Source: Acholoe squamosa (taxonomy: Eukaryota > Annelida > Polychaeta > Phyllodocida > Polynoidae). From it: a DNA stretch of 64,000 nt. Shown here in pieces: positions 20,061 through 32,747 of this stretch. The stretch is taken from positions 106,247,669 to 106,311,668 of the forward strand of contig OX439036.1 in assembly GCA_949317995.1 (NCBI GenBank), in the 5' to 3' direction. The stretch's first letter is position 1; the number at the start of each line of letters is the position of its first letter. The translations under genes were made by a program, and so were the position numbers. Below the pieces are notes generated by a model. It saw only the letters and a list, made by a program, of their open reading frames with translations. It searched no databases and was not told the DNA's origin.

Positions 20061-20069
20061 AATTTTTCA

Positions 20070-20660
20070 AATTACTGTGACATATTAGTAGTATAGTGTG
20101 TATCAGAACGGGACTATAGTTAAGTACTGTTTATTACTCAATTGACCTGCAGCCAATCAGACGGCTCCATTTGGTCATACTGACCTACTTAGGTGATCAC
20201 GTGATCAGCATGTGACCTAGTTAGGTGACCACGTGATCACCATGTGACCTAGTTAGGTGACCATCTGACCATGTGACCTAGTTGGGTGGACATGTGACCT
20301 GACCTACTTATGTGGTCATGTGGCCTCATTTGAATAATAGACCACGCCCCTGGAATACTTATAAAAGGTTTCAGTTTTTTTTTGAGAAAAAATATTTAGG
20401 GTATTTAGTTTGAGCAAGCTAAAAGCTTGCCTTAAAAAAATTATGGGGGCCTTTATTTACTTTGAGCAAGCTAAAAGCTTGCCTTAAAAGGTGTGTGTTT
20501 TTACTGGGTATGTTTTATTGGCTGTAAATTTTTTTAATATTAAAAGGATGATAATGGAGATGATGTTGCAGTACTAAGTGTGTTTTATTGGCTGTAAAGT
20601 TTTTTTAATATTAAAAGGATGATAATGGAGATGATGTCGCAGGTTTGAAAATCACCTTTT
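20070..20660. repeat. Left TIR of the 9.7 kb element
   Basis: The order is a unique end, then four to five imperfect roughly 30 bp subrepeats (TGACCTAGTTAGGTGACCA, with GTGATCAC palindromes), then two copies of the small hairpin GCAAGCTAAAAGCTTGC. It ends with two copies of TATTAAAAGGATGATAATGG. The same order is seen reversed at the other end. Confidence 0.85.
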
Positions 20661-21274
20661 GGATATACATTGGGGAAAGTGTTGATGGAAGCTTGCTAGA
20701 ACCCTTAGAGGTCTATGGAAGCTTGTTAGAACCCTCTAGGAAGGTCTACAAAGTACAACTATGTAACGATGGTGTTGGAGAAAAGAGAGTAAAAAAAAAA
20801 AAGTGGTGTTTCATCGTCTTAAGTAGACCTGTGATAAAAGATAACAAAACAGAACAGAGGTTGGCTCTTAGCGTAGAACACCCCACTTGATATGGTTCAC
20901 ACAAGGTTGACCTTGGTTGGACGATACAGAAAAGACAACAAGATATTTAATTAACTCGACAAAAACACAATGCATAAAGTTGTATAAACCTAGACAAGGG
21001 GCGAGATTGGTGGTTACCAGGGAAGCTGGCTGCTGCTTTGGTTAGTTCATGGGTAACACACCAGGCGGCGATACTGTGCTGGTGCTGTACCGTTATGGTG
21101 AGATCGTGTATCTATTTATGATTTATAAGCTATCCGTGTTGTTTAGAATTGCTCCAACTTTGGGTACTGTATGACTATTGATGTTTGAAAACGCGGTAGA
21201 AAAGATTAAATTTCGAGAAAAAAAAGTAAAAAAATACTCCGAAAGTTCGGAGTGCAATCCACGGGTCAGTGCAC

Positions 21275-21345
21275 TATAAAAGGGCAAGTCAGCGTTTTTC
21301 TTATTTATGTTTATGTGTCATCAGAGGATTATCATCACCACCATG
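21275..21345 (+). promoter_or_regulatory. TATA box with strong start codon downstream
   Basis: TATAAAAG at 21275-21282, preceded by CAGTGCAC, is followed about 65 bases later by an ATG in excellent context (CACCATGG at 21343). The frame after it is only 27 codons (MDFNIEIQFDNGISGDSLLS...). This looks like a real core promoter that has lost, or never had, a long coding region in this copy. Confidence 0.4.
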
Positions 21346-22389
21346 GACTTCAATATAGAAATCCAATTTGACAACGGTATCAGTGGTGACAGTTTACTAA
21401 GTAAAAGTTATGTTAACACGTGTTAATGTTGTTGTTATGACATGCGTCATGGTTTAGTGCGTCACCAAATGGTCGGTCACCAAGGTGAAGCATGTGACGG
21501 ACGTCGATTTCGATACATTGATGCGTATTCAAGATGTCGCCGGGCTAACATGACTGGTGGGAAAAGTTTAACCAGGTGCTGCAGCCGTTGTTGTTTGGAT
21601 AAGTAACGATGCGTAACCTTTTAGCTGAAGTTATCTCCTCTTGTTACTTACTTGATGTTATCATGGGTTGGGCAAATGAGTGGTTACAGGGTGAACTGAT
21701 ATGTTATCTTATAGTTTTCGGGGGTGTACACGGGTGAAAGGGGAAATCCTAAAGGGGGCTAGCTAACTAGTATTGTGAAAGGGGAGGGGGTTATTCCGCA
21801 CAGGTTTTCCCCTTACACAACGTCAACATGTGATCACCCACAGACTTATCCGGTGCTACTGTTGCTGTTGTATCCCACGCAGAACCAAGGACGATCATCA
21901 CAACTAATTAGCTCTTGGATTTATGTAAAAAAAACTTGTCAAGTATCAGTGATCCTCTCAACCAGTGTAGGATACAACAGATATTTATCCTCTGGTGGAT
22001 TGAGAAGTTTCATTTCCTTGGGAGCATTTTCTTCGTTCCGCGCCGAAATGGTGACCGACAAGTGTGATCAACAATCGTGGAGGAGTCAACTTTGGAGCTA
22101 CGATGGAGCTGGTTTAGATTTAGAGAATCCTGCCGTAAAAAAAAAAATGAAAACTAGGCCTAATAGAGGTGCTCCCACCAGTGGAGTGGATTTTTAGGAC
22201 GAACTTTTGGGGTATCAACGGTCACATGATATATCAACACGCACATGTCACGTGAGCACACAGCAAAGGACAACTGAAATTAGTGACAACGAGTTTTAAC
22301 CATGGTGAAAAAACTCAAGGAAATCTTATTGAGTTTGTGGACAATATTAAAAAACTACCTCATGGAGCATCCTTTAGCATAAGTACCAA

Positions 22390-24670
22390 GAAAAACTCTA
22401 ATTCTACAACACATTTGGTGCATTCTGGTGTATTTTTAGACCCAAAATGAGAATTTAACATGTACACAGACGTGGTATTGATACTATATATTCAGTTCAT
22501 CAAACCTATACTACAGAGGACGCTAGTGTCAGTTTTCAAAATACCCCTGGTTTACAGGGGTAGATATTGGTCATCGGTGGCAGTGAAAATCTGTACCAAA
22601 AAAGGGCAGGTCATTTGAGGATAAACAGTCTACCATACACTGACAAAAGTGCATTTTAATTAGACTGATGTCAAGAGTGTGGTTAAACTCAACCCATGTA
22701 TATCGCTATGAGTAAGATAGACGTCTGTTAATCTAATTAGTGACTGCCCCCCCATCTGGTAGCCTCAGTAGGTTTTAATGAGCCAGATACCCTCCCTTAT
22801 TTGACATCCCTATTTTGGCCTCTTTACTCATGTGAATCTAGTTAGTTTTCAACTCATGTACAGTCATGTAAAAAGTTTAAATAACACTTTTTGACATGAA
22901 AATATCAACAGGGTATCACTAAGTCAGGTTTGCCAACATTTTCTCTCTGTGTATTTAGTTTTTCTCAGAGATCAGAGTATATCTTCTCTAACAAAATGGT
23001 ATGATTGTGAAAGGTGTCTTTTTCTTCTATAGTAAACCTATGGGAACCTGGGGGTGGAGTTCAGGCTTACCCCTCTAGCATAGTGAAATGAGTGTATAGA
23101 GAAGGTTGTATCTTTTATTTGTACTTACTTATTTGTAGACATAAATCAGGGGGCAATGTGCACAATCTGGGAAATTTAAAGATGGTCGTTTTGGTCAGTA
23201 TATGGGTACTTCTTATTGAGAGAATCAACCTGGTAGAATCTCTAGAAATAGGTCTGTTTTACTGACAGAGAACAATGATAATCACATACACACACACAAG
23301 AAAAAAAGGGAGGTTTCTAGATAATGTTAATCAGTATAGGGGTATTCTCATAGTTTAGAGGAAACCAGGTAAGAGCTCTAAAACCAGACAAGTTTGAGGA
23401 GTGATGTGCGTCTGATAGTTTGTTGAGGTTATTGCCTTATGGAAATTAGATTTTAGAGGAAGCGTACCTTCCAATAGGAGTTTAGTGAGTCCAGTATGGG
23501 TACCGGTATTGAACAATTCTCTTACACAATTGTAGATAATATTACTGGAACACACACTAGTACCCAGTATCCCTTATTTACTTGACCCTTTTGACTGAGA
23601 ACGACAGGTGGTACACTTTACTTTATGTATAAGGGTGGGTAACCTGAGGTTTGTGTATATAGTAGTGGGAATCATGGCCCCCTATTATTACAACCCCTGG
23701 GTTTTTAGCAACAAGTACTGGGCTAAAAAAAGGCAATTAGCTAATAAACTTATAGTCAGTTACATAAATGGGGGGTTTACCCTACATGTCAGTATATAGA
23801 CAATCTCTGTGCTATAAGTAAAGGTTGTAGAAAATCAAAGGTGAATTATATTGTGTGGTGGCATTTGCATAGTATCAGAGTTAGGTAATGAGCCTCAAGT
23901 CTGTGATAGTGGAAAAAGGGTATAGAATTAATAAATATTCTCACTGGGTGCATTGAGCCATTAATAAGTTGAGCATTCATCATTTAGAAGAAAAAAGGCA
24001 GTAAATCTGGACTAAAAAATAAAAAGGTAGGGTCTTAATGAAGGAGTCTAACTGAGACTATAAAGGGGGAGACCGTTACCATGCTGTAATGCCCTTTTTT
24101 CTGGAAGACCCCACTTTTGGAGAGGTATATTTTCATAGTCCATCTGCCAGGCAGCCCCCTATGTTATAGCTCGATAGACATCCCACTTAATTTTGCCATA
24201 TTTCTATAGTGGATAAAATCATCAAAACTGAATAACTATGGAAATACTTGGTCTTTTTGAAAAATTCAAAAAAGCAGCATATTTCCCATGTCTGACTTTT
24301 TCTGATGATACGTCATATTTCGTTGCTAGTGACTAAGGGAGGAAAATTTTGGGGTCATTTTCCCAAGAAAAAATTTAATTTTAGAACACATTTGGTGCAT
24401 TCTGGTGTATTTCTATAGACCCAAAATTAGAATGTACACAGACGTTAGTCGACTGATGTGGTACTGATATTATAGAAAAGGTTGTATTTTTTATTTGTAC
24501 TTGTGCACATAAACCAGGGGGCAATGTACACAATTTGGGAAATTTAAGGATGGTCATTTTGGTCAGTATATGGGTACTTCTTATTGAGAGAATCAACCAG
24601 GTAGGCTCTCTAGGATTAGGTCTGTTTTTACTGACAGAGATCAATGATAATTCCACAGTTGCAATATATT
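22390..24670. repeat. Internal direct duplications of the 9.7 kb element (set A)
   Basis: The segment at about 22400-22490 (ACACATTTGGTGCATTCTGG...) recurs at about 24378-24475. The segment at about 23095-23285 (GAAGGTTGTATCTTTTATTT, GGTCAGTATATGGGTACTTC) recurs at about 24475-24665. The copies differ by substitutions and small indels. Confidence 0.85.
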
Positions 24671-27400
24671 CCATTGATGTATTTTGATTTATGTCACCAG
24701 GTGACTTCTATGTACCGGGTAGTATTTGTCTTTAAAAGGGGAGGAAATTAACCAAGGAGTTAAACTGAAACTGTGAAGGGAAGGACGTCACCATACTGTG
24801 ATTTTTTTTTCACACATTTTTGGAAAGCCCCACTTTTGGAGAGGTTTTTTAAGTGCATGCTATACCTGTGGGGTTTGATAACTGTTAAGTGTTGATGCAT
24901 TGGATTATGCCTTAACATAAAGAATGGAAAGAAGATCAGTTGGTTAAAGCCTTGGGTCAGTAATCTAAATATCACAAGTTCCAGTCCCACAGGGGCAAAT
25001 GAAAACGTAGGGTCACTATACAGTAATACATGAGTGATTAAAAGTGGTAAAAGACCCATAGATTGAGGCAAAAATCCTACCATACTCGAGTACCACTGAA
25101 GCGCCCTGTCCTGAGTAGTGATACTGCAGTTATGCTCTATGGATACTGGTTGAATTACCACTGTTACCTTATTTTGTATATTTTAAACAGGTTGTTTTGT
25201 GACTTCCTAGTTAAAAAGGGGAGAGACCATTTGGGGCAGCACCAGTTATACAGTGCACTCAAAAGTGCGAGCAGGGGATCTCCAAGTGCTCACCAAGAAG
25301 TGACAAGTCCCCATTTGTGCACCTCCTATGTGTCAAAGTGGTGTTATAGTGATACCAATTTAGAGATGAAATTAAGGGGTATCAGATAACCCCAAGAAGT
25401 TTCTGCTTAAAATAGGTTTATTACTTCCAATGTTTGACTAAACCTAGCCAACTTGTGAGATTTCCTATGTAAAAACTATAAAGGATGGGTCTTGGAAAGG
25501 TAGTTTATTTAAAGGGTCTATATGATTAGTGTATAATCACAAAGTTTAGTGTTTGTAAGCCCCTTTTAAGTTCTTCCAAGATGCATACAAGACATTGATG
25601 TCACTTTAACAAAGTATAGTCTTTAAAATATGGGTTTAGTTAGCTGCAGGTTGATTGATTCTATTCATAGTGTGGTACAGAAAAGACTTCCATGACCAAT
25701 TTTATTTAGAGTTCTTTGTAGGCCAACAAACCTCTACACTTTTACCTGTACTGTGCACTGCTTGTTGTTATTACCCACACTTCTGAAGGCTAGTTAGACT
25801 GCTGGCAGACACCAAGTCCCAATACACAGATTCAGGGACAATTCACACTGTAAACTAGTGTACCCAAAACAAATACATCCAACGTTTCACATTAAATTTT
25901 CTCAGCTTTTGAGTAACTTGAAGTCAAAATGAGAAGTAATTTAGAATACTGATTACATAGACAGACATATATTCGGACATGGGAATTATTAGATGGAAAT
26001 TAAAATCTTTTTTTCCCTTTTTTCCCCCTTTCTATCCTAGTAACTACCCTTACAGCGCTCAGGCACTGCATTGTGTCTTCTTTAAAACTATGGTCTAAAT
26101 ACAATTAGTGAAAAATAACTGCAGGATCACTGCAGTATCACTGTATACCACACTGTTTTACCACTTACGGACCACTTCTGGGGTACACTCCTGGTAACAC
26201 ACTGTTTTACCATTGGATTTTGTCCCGGGAATACTTGGTCTTTTTTTAAAAAGATAAAAAAACACACAACCCACCTACCTCAATTTTAGACCATTCGCTC
26301 ACAACTTGACTGAGTATCGTTTCAATATTGGTAAATTGAGACTGAGATTACTAAATGCTAAAAGTTATAAAAAAAATATGCATGTAATTCTATATTTTCT
26401 TTACCATTCAATAGGTGGTACATCTTTCAGTGTACCCTGTGTGCAAATAACAAACAAAGGTATTTTGTCTGACTTTTGAGACCAAATTAATCCAATATCC
26501 TCAGGTTTGTCATGTCCCCCAGTTTAAAAGTTCATTCTGACATCAGTCAGTATTCAGCAGATTCCTTAGTTTAAAACATTCAGTAGAGAAGGTAAGATAT
26601 GTGGTTGAGGAGTGTGTGAGTGGATATCATGTGACTGTCAATCAATTGTGCACAGTTCAAGGATCAGTCAAGCATGCAGGCACTCTTCAAGCACACAAAT
26701 CCTCATTTAGAAGCGATACACTTACACTAAACCTGGTTAGAGAATAAAAAAAACACAACGGCAACTAAAATTTTGGGAACACACAAATACTATAGGTAGC
26801 TCTAAACTACAATGGAAGTTTTAGCTCTATTTCTTGGTGGTTGTTTTTTGTACTCGTCCTATTGACTGAGAACGTTTAAACTTTCATACATCTGTATGAA
26901 CCACATGGACACCTATTATTACAACCTCTGGGTCTTTAGTAACAAGTGTTGGGCTAAAAAAAAGGCTTAACTAATAGACTTATGGCGATCAGTTACATAA
27001 ATGGGGGTCTACCCTACATGTCAGTATATAGACAATCTCTGTGCTATAAATAGAAGATGAATTATATTGTGTGGTGGTATTTTGCAAAAAAAAAGTATCA
27101 AAGCCATCATTAAAATAGAACAATTGATGCATTTCAATTCATGTCACCAGGTTACTTTTGTGTACCGGGTAACCTTTGTCTCTAAAGAGGGAAGGTTGTC
27201 ACCATGCTGTAATTTTTTTCCCCTGGAGGTTCCACACTTCTGGAAAGCTGTATTTTTATAGGTCAAATACCAGTCAGCTCCCTATGTCATAGTACCATAG
27301 ACGTCCTAGTCAATTTTGACATATTTCTATAGTGGATAAAAATCACCAAAAAAGCTAAATAACTATAAAGGTACTTGGTCTTTTAAAAGATACAAAGAGA
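23660..27400. repeat. Internal direct duplications of the 9.7 kb element (set B)
   Basis: About 23670-23880 (CTATTATTACAACCCCTGGG, CTACATGTCAGTATATAGAC) recurs at about 26905-27090. About 24065-24260 (CCATGCTGTAATG, ATTTCTATAGTGGATAAAA) recurs at about 27190-27385 and in part at about 24775-24860. With set A this shows that the interior grew by repeated segmental copying. Confidence 0.85.
24925..25000 (+). mobile_element. tRNA-derived SINE head
   Basis: ATCAGTTGGTTAAAGCCTTG resembles a pol III A box and AGTTCCAGTCCCAC a B box, with tRNA-like spacing of about 40 bases between. The following 150-200 bases could be the SINE body; its limits are not clear. It is inserted in the 9.7 kb element. 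Confidence 0.5.
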
Positions 27401-27464
27401 ACACAACCCACCTACCTTATACTGTTTGCTCACAATTTACTCCTGCTCTGTGATTCCCACATTT

Positions 27465-27805
27465 TTCTGCTTCTGCTGCTGTTGCTACTGCTGCTACTAC
27501 TGCTGCTGCTACTTCTGCTGCACATGCACATACTCCTACTACACATACTCTGCTGGTGCTGTCGCTGCACATACTCTGCTGCTGGTGCTGTCATTGCACT
27601 TGCTACACATGCACATGGTCCTGCTACACATACTCTACTGATGCTGTCGCTGCACTTGCTCATGCTCCTGCCTCTGTTACCCCTACTGCCGCTGGTGTTG
27701 TCGTTGCACTTGCGCCTCCCAATGCACATGTATGCTCTGCTGGTGCTGTCGCTGCACTTGCTCATGCTCCTACTTCTGCTGCCCCCACTGTCGCTGATGC
27801 TGTCA
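27465..27805. repeat. CTG/GCT-rich imperfect minisatellite
   Basis: (CTG)n-like triplets grade into longer units with TGCTGGTGCTGTCGCTGCAC and CACATGCACAT. All frames on both strands stay open because of the repeat, giving false Leu-, Ala- or Ser-rich proteins. Confidence 0.85.
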
Positions 27806-29055
27806 AAACGTGACCTGTCCTTCCAAAAAAATCAGGGCTCTTTATATAGTTGAGAGAGTGATGTAATCCCATTTTCACCTGGACCCTTCCACCCCTGGAT
27901 TAAGCATATCAAAGTGGGATAACCGGTGTAAAAGCTGTGATAATGACTTTAATGCTTTTTACATGTATAAGAGGCTTATGGTTCATTAGGAGCTTAAGGT
28001 GTTCAAAGTCTGTATACAAAAACTACAGGGGGTGATTAACAACAAGGGAAAAATATTAATCTTGTACAATCAAAGTCAAAGTGTTTTAAAGCGGCTACAT
28101 ACTTAAAAATAAATGTATTTTTCATTTCCCCATTTTCTTTTATCGTAAGTGTGGTGGTTAAATCCTATTTTGGATTTGTGAGCTCTAACCTTGCTAATTC
28201 CAAAAAATACAAATGTTTCAAAATAAAAAATGCTTCCAGCGTTTTATCAATGTTAACACACACCTAATTAGACCAGCTCAGTAGCTCCATCTGTTATTAA
28301 AAATTAGCCTGGTATTCTAGGGGTTAAAATTGGTCTACATTGGAAACCTAACTACTCAGCTCTACCCATAAAATTGTCTGAAATAAATATTAAAGAAGGT
28401 TATTCCAACATTTATTGCAGCTTTAATTAGATTACTCACTACCAAAGGTATGGGGCTACCTGGGGTGTACAACAAAAATGGCGGACACGTGCCCTGGCAC
28501 CTCCCCGCCTACCTTTGTATGTGGTTCCCTTTGTACGTACCTACTTTTGTGACTACAAACGTGCACGTATAGTAAGCAGATTTAGTATAACAGATCAGTT
28601 AATAAGTTAATCCCTCTTTTACTCCTCCTTTTGTCGTCAACCTAAAGTGTAGGTTACCATTCTATGTCTATGAATGGAAAAAATTACACTCTTTTTGATG
28701 ATGTAATAACTTTTCTTTCAAAAGCCTCCTACAGTTAATGGAGGGGTGTCTATGAAATCAAGGCTTAAAGTCTTTTATCTTTTCCCTCTGGGACCAACCA
28801 CACTTAATGATCTAAGGATCCATACCTTCATCAAAACAATACGGGGAAATCAAAAACAAACAGATAGCCTACCAGGCGAAGGTCTCTGTAAAATGGATTA
28901 AATCTCTTTTAAGTCTTTGATCAACTTAAAACCTCAGTTAAGAGGCTTACCTCTTGGACGGGTGTATAAGGAAAAATAAAATTTTGTTCCCTCACACTTC
29001 ATTTGACACTTTAATCATGAAAACACCAACAACTCTACAGACTATGTTTTCTGGA

Positions 29056-29740
29056 AAGGGTAATTTTCAAACCTGCGACATCCTCTCCATTATCATCCTT
29101 TTAATATAAAAAAATTTTACAGCCAGTAAAACACACTTAGTAAAACACACCCAGTAAAAACACACACCCTGTTTCAAAAGAAACAGGGGTGTTTTTTTTT
29201 GTTTTTTTTAAGGCAAGCTTTTAGCTTGCTCAAACTAAATAAAGGCCCCCCAATTTTTTTAAGGCAAGCTTTTAGCTTACTCAAACTAAATACCCCAAAT
29301 TTTATTTTTTAGGCAAGTTTTTTTTATAGAAAAAAACAATAACTTAGTAAACAAATCAATAAAAGTATATCAATTCACATTAAAATCTATCAACACTTAA
29401 ATATTTTTTCTCAAAAAAAGAACTCAAACCTAAGTAATCAATGGGGGTGGTCTATTATGCAAATGAGGTCACATGACCACATAAGTAGGTCAGGTCACAT
29501 GACCACCTAACTAGGTCACATGGTCATGTGGTCACCTAACTAGGTCATATGGTGATCACGTGGTCACCTAACTAGGTCACATGCTGATCACGTGATCACT
29601 TAAGTAGGTCAGTAGGTCACGTGGAGGTCACTTGACCAAATGGAGCCCTCTGATTGGCTGCAGGTTGATTGAGTAAAAAACAGGACTTAACTATAGTCCC
29701 GTTCTTATACACACTATACTACTAATATGTCACAGTAATT
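29056..29740. repeat. Right TIR of the 9.7 kb element
   Basis: Inverted copy of 20070-20660 with the same internal order: AT-rich blocks, two GCAAGCTTTTAGCTTGC hairpins, then the AGGTCACATG subrepeats, ending at CACAGTAAT. It is about 90 bases longer than the left TIR, mainly through extra subrepeat sequence. Confidence 0.85.
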
Positions 29741-30626
29741 TTCCAAAACGAGCCCCTTGGTTGGGGGCAAAACCCAATAACCCTCCATAAATTATATGGG
29801 CAATTCAAGTACTCAGTGTGATACGTCCTTCTACCATTATACCCCCCGATCCACCCCCCTATCCACCCCCCCATATGAACGTACATACTTATATAATAAC
29901 CTGCCTCCCAAAAAAAAAAAAAAAATCAGAAAATGCAATATATATTCTTTTATTGTACTTTATATATCATGGCCGATTAAGCATGGAGAATGTAATGGAT
30001 TTTAACTACCACGCTTTAGGACCTTTCCCCACTCCATGCTTCCTTGCTAGAAATTGTGATCTTTGCTGAACTTGCATTTTTACTATTTCTATACCCTCCC
30101 TGTGTGCATTTGTATATTAATAGGCCTATGAATTACTATGATATAGTTAGGCACTGACCTATCTGCTGTGTGCGGTTCTGCCCTGTGGAGTCGTGAAAGC
30201 TGTGATGATGCACAGCTATAACCTCACTTGTCTTTCAAAATTGATTTTGAAGCTACTGATAGGAGTAGCTGGACAACCAATGTACTATTTTAAAGGGCTT
30301 GATGGGATCTATCGGATGCATATTTTCAATTTAAGATCAAGTACAGAGAACAAAACCATTCTCCACACTTACCTTGAACCAAAACTTTAAAAGCATATCA
30401 TGATATGAATATGGCATAGCACATAAAAAAGAATTGTTTGCATGCATTCTCTGGTTAAAAATGGTCTAGAAAATGTTTAGATTTTTTATTTCTATAGGGC
30501 GCCCAGATGTTTGACAGACAGCCCTAAAATTATGACATGTGCTTCACTCAAAGATTTGATCCAGCTTCCATTGTTTGGGAGTTTTCCAATACTCAATGCA
30601 GTCTATCTGTTGTGCAATTGATAGGG
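29741..30626. other. No gene seen
   Basis: Non-coding, with a poly-A run near 29910. The short open frames show no domain. Confidence 0.45.
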
Positions 30627-31024
30627 ATGATAAAAAGAAGGGGATTTGCTTTTTGAAGGAAGTCTTTATGTTAATTTAAAGGGAAATTATGACCAGTCAA
30701 AGCTCTCAGAAAGTACCCCACAATTCCTCCGCTATTCTTGATGACTGCTAAAATGGGAGGAAAATTTGAATCCAAATAAACAATTTTGAATTAGTGTACT
30801 AAGATAATATGCATCAATATCCTTAATATTAGGCATAATCTTGCATCTCACAAAAGAAAATCATCAAAAATAGTGATATAAGTGAACTACATTCTCCTGT
30901 ATTCAACTGGCTTGATCACAATGGCAGAATTATGGGTTCGATTTGGCATCTTTAACTGGTCATAATTCCCCTTTAAATTAACATAAAGACTTCATTTAAA
31001 AGGCAAATCCACTTCTTTTTATCA
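30627..31024. mobile_element. MITE with TIRs of about 80 bp
   Basis: GATGATAAAAAGAAGGGGAT and AGTCTTTATGTTAATTTAAA on the left are mirrored on the right, ending ACTTCTTTTTATC. The interior is about 240 bases. No coding capacity. Confidence 0.85.
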
Positions 31025-32039
31025 GATCTTTCCATTGCTTAATAGATAAAATCCAAAGAATAAAGTTTTGAAAAATAGGTGAGTGCCTAATATAGTATGA
31101 ATTTGGCTTGACCCCACCCACCCCCACTACCACCTCATCATAGTATGTACAAGGGTACATAATTAATGGAAGCCCCCCCCCAGCCTTTCTGAGGCAGACA
31201 ATCTAACCTCAGTTCGAATTCTCAGGCTATCTCAGCCAATCCGGTACAATCCGAGTAGATCTATGACAGGCAGACTCTGACTGGCGTGTTGCCTACGCGG
31301 CCCCAGTATGGGGCGGTGGTGCCGCTTTGGTTACTCAGTGTTCTTTTTTAGAAATCTGGACATGACAGTGACAAATTGTTAGATAAATATCTTGAGTAAT
31401 ACATCAGTATTCAACTTGGTAAATCCTAAAACTTAACTCTAACTTAAAGATATCGGCGGTTTTGTGTGCCCACATACGAGCAGTTAGCTCAGTGTAAACA
31501 TATCCGCCATCTTGGCTGGTCACATGATCACTTCTTATGCTCCAGCACCGGTCACGTGAGAGATGGTGAGTCATCACATCACAAGACAGCCTCGAGCCAG
31601 TCTGAGACTGAAGCATCTGAGCCCGAGACTGATCACAAGACTGCATCACAAAACCTTGAAAGTTGCTCTGTACCCAGGGCTCTGTACAACCAGAGGAGAC
31701 TACTATAAAGTAATATCCACAAGAACCCCCTGGGAGAAACCGCAACAACAGGCCACAAAATGTATCTCACAGACAAGGAAGAGTACAACACCAATAGGCT
31801 AACAACATAAGCAATTACAATTTACAATTTAGTTTATTCACATCCTCGTTAGAGCTAAAGGAAAGGAAACAAGAGAATAAATCAGCTCTAGCCGACAGTT
31901 ACAATGGCTTCACTGAACTCTAGCTATCCAACTTATATTTATCATGGCAGGTGACTAGGCGATGAAAACAGTTACATTATGCTATGGACTATTATTGCGT
32001 AGACTTTTTTCTTCTTGCTCTTTTTTTATTGTTCTTTTT
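31025..32039. other. No gene seen
   Basis: Non-coding. A segment near 31205-31225 (CTCAGTTCGAATTC) resembles a pol III B box but lacks a convincing A box. The open frames on both strands at 31404-31802 are unrelated to any family I know. Confidence 0.4.
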
Positions 32040-32444
32040 TGCTGGGGCCATCCCCTTTGTGGGTTCGAATTTTTCCATGATGATTACACAAAATTTGGAT
32101 AAGTGTGTAAGAACAATGGGATTTTTGTTATTAAAAAGATCCACCATAGCCACCATACCTGGATGGGGTGGTATGTAATTGGCAAGAAGTAATGCTCACT
32201 TAGTGTCAAAAACTGGACAATGAAAAATATAATGAAATTCATCCCCAATGTCATCACTCTTACATAGGGGGCACTTTCTTTGGGAATACTCAATACCAGT
32301 GTATCTCCCATTTACCATTGGGAGATGGTGATTCCCACACTGAAATCTACACAAGGGGCCTGAGTATTTTTTGTTAAGGCTTAGCAGATATGGTTCAAGA
32401 TTGAGCTCAGTTTTGAAGCAGGTAAGGACATTGCCGGGGGACAT
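32040..32444 (-). mobile_element. LINE 3' end fragment
   Basis: On the minus strand the frame reads RFQCGNHHLPMVNGRYTG, then CPLC and GDEFHYIFHCP, the zinc-knuckle tail that follows LINE reverse transcriptases. Further on, after a stop, FCVIIMEKF-type sequence completes the tail. The fragment is 5'-truncated and broken. It ends close to the start of the next pseudogene, which it may have interrupted. Confidence 0.7.
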
Positions 32445-32484
32445 TGTCGCTGACTTCTAAAATGCAGGGACAAACATACATCAA

Positions 32485-32747
32485 ATCAAGGTAGAGCAAC
32501 TCAAGGTTGGAGAAGAAATCATGGTCACAGACCTCAAGGCCAAAGAGCCAGATCAAATCAGGTTCAAACAACCCAAGGTCAGAAACCAAGGTCAAATCAA
32601 GGTCAGAGAGCAATTTCAAATCAGGGTCAAGGATTCCAAAACCAAAAACGAAGGAATCCCTTCAATACGCTCCCCCGAAAGTATGAGGAGCTTGTTAATG
32701 AACCATCCCTACCACCTTACACTCCAACTGATGTAAATGATATCTAA
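32485..32747 (+). pseudogene. Broken copy of the PPxY membrane-protein tail
   Basis: The Gln-Gly-rich tail and final motifs of the gene at 41075-42295 recur here: CAAGGTCAAATCAAGGTCAG-type repeats, then a frame reading RNPF, KYEELVNE and LPPYTPTDVNDI before a TAA at about 32745. Membrane and extracellular parts are absent and the repeat part is in another frame. It is therefore a partial duplicate, about 9 kb upstream of its relative on the same strand. The PPxY-like ending is still readable. Confidence 0.75.

Larger units (their letters stand above)
20070..29740. mobile_element. Large element with TIRs of about 0.6-0.7 kb
   Basis: The two ends are inverted copies of each other, starting ATTACTGTGACATATTAGTA on the left and the complement on the right. 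The interior is about 8.4 kb and mostly non-coding, with several internally duplicated segments, a CTG-rich stretch, a SINE head and a promoter-like TATA box. I see no transposase, integrase, polymerase or capsid. It could be a large non-autonomous DNA transposon or the worn remnant of a TIR-bearing virus-like element; superfamily not assigned. No clear target duplication is visible. Confidence 0.75.

Noticed and set aside
20645-22197. Frames of 81 and 140 codons inside the 9.7 kb element
   Set aside because: They have no domain, no composition bias of real proteins, and no relation to transposases or viral genes that I can see.
27426-27853. Several overlapping Leu/Ala/Ser-rich open frames on both strands
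   Set aside because: They are produced by the CTG-rich repeat, which keeps all frames open; no domain or start context supports a protein.
31190-31340. SINE with B box near 31213
   Set aside because: CAGTTCGAATTC fits a B box but there is no A box at tRNA distance.
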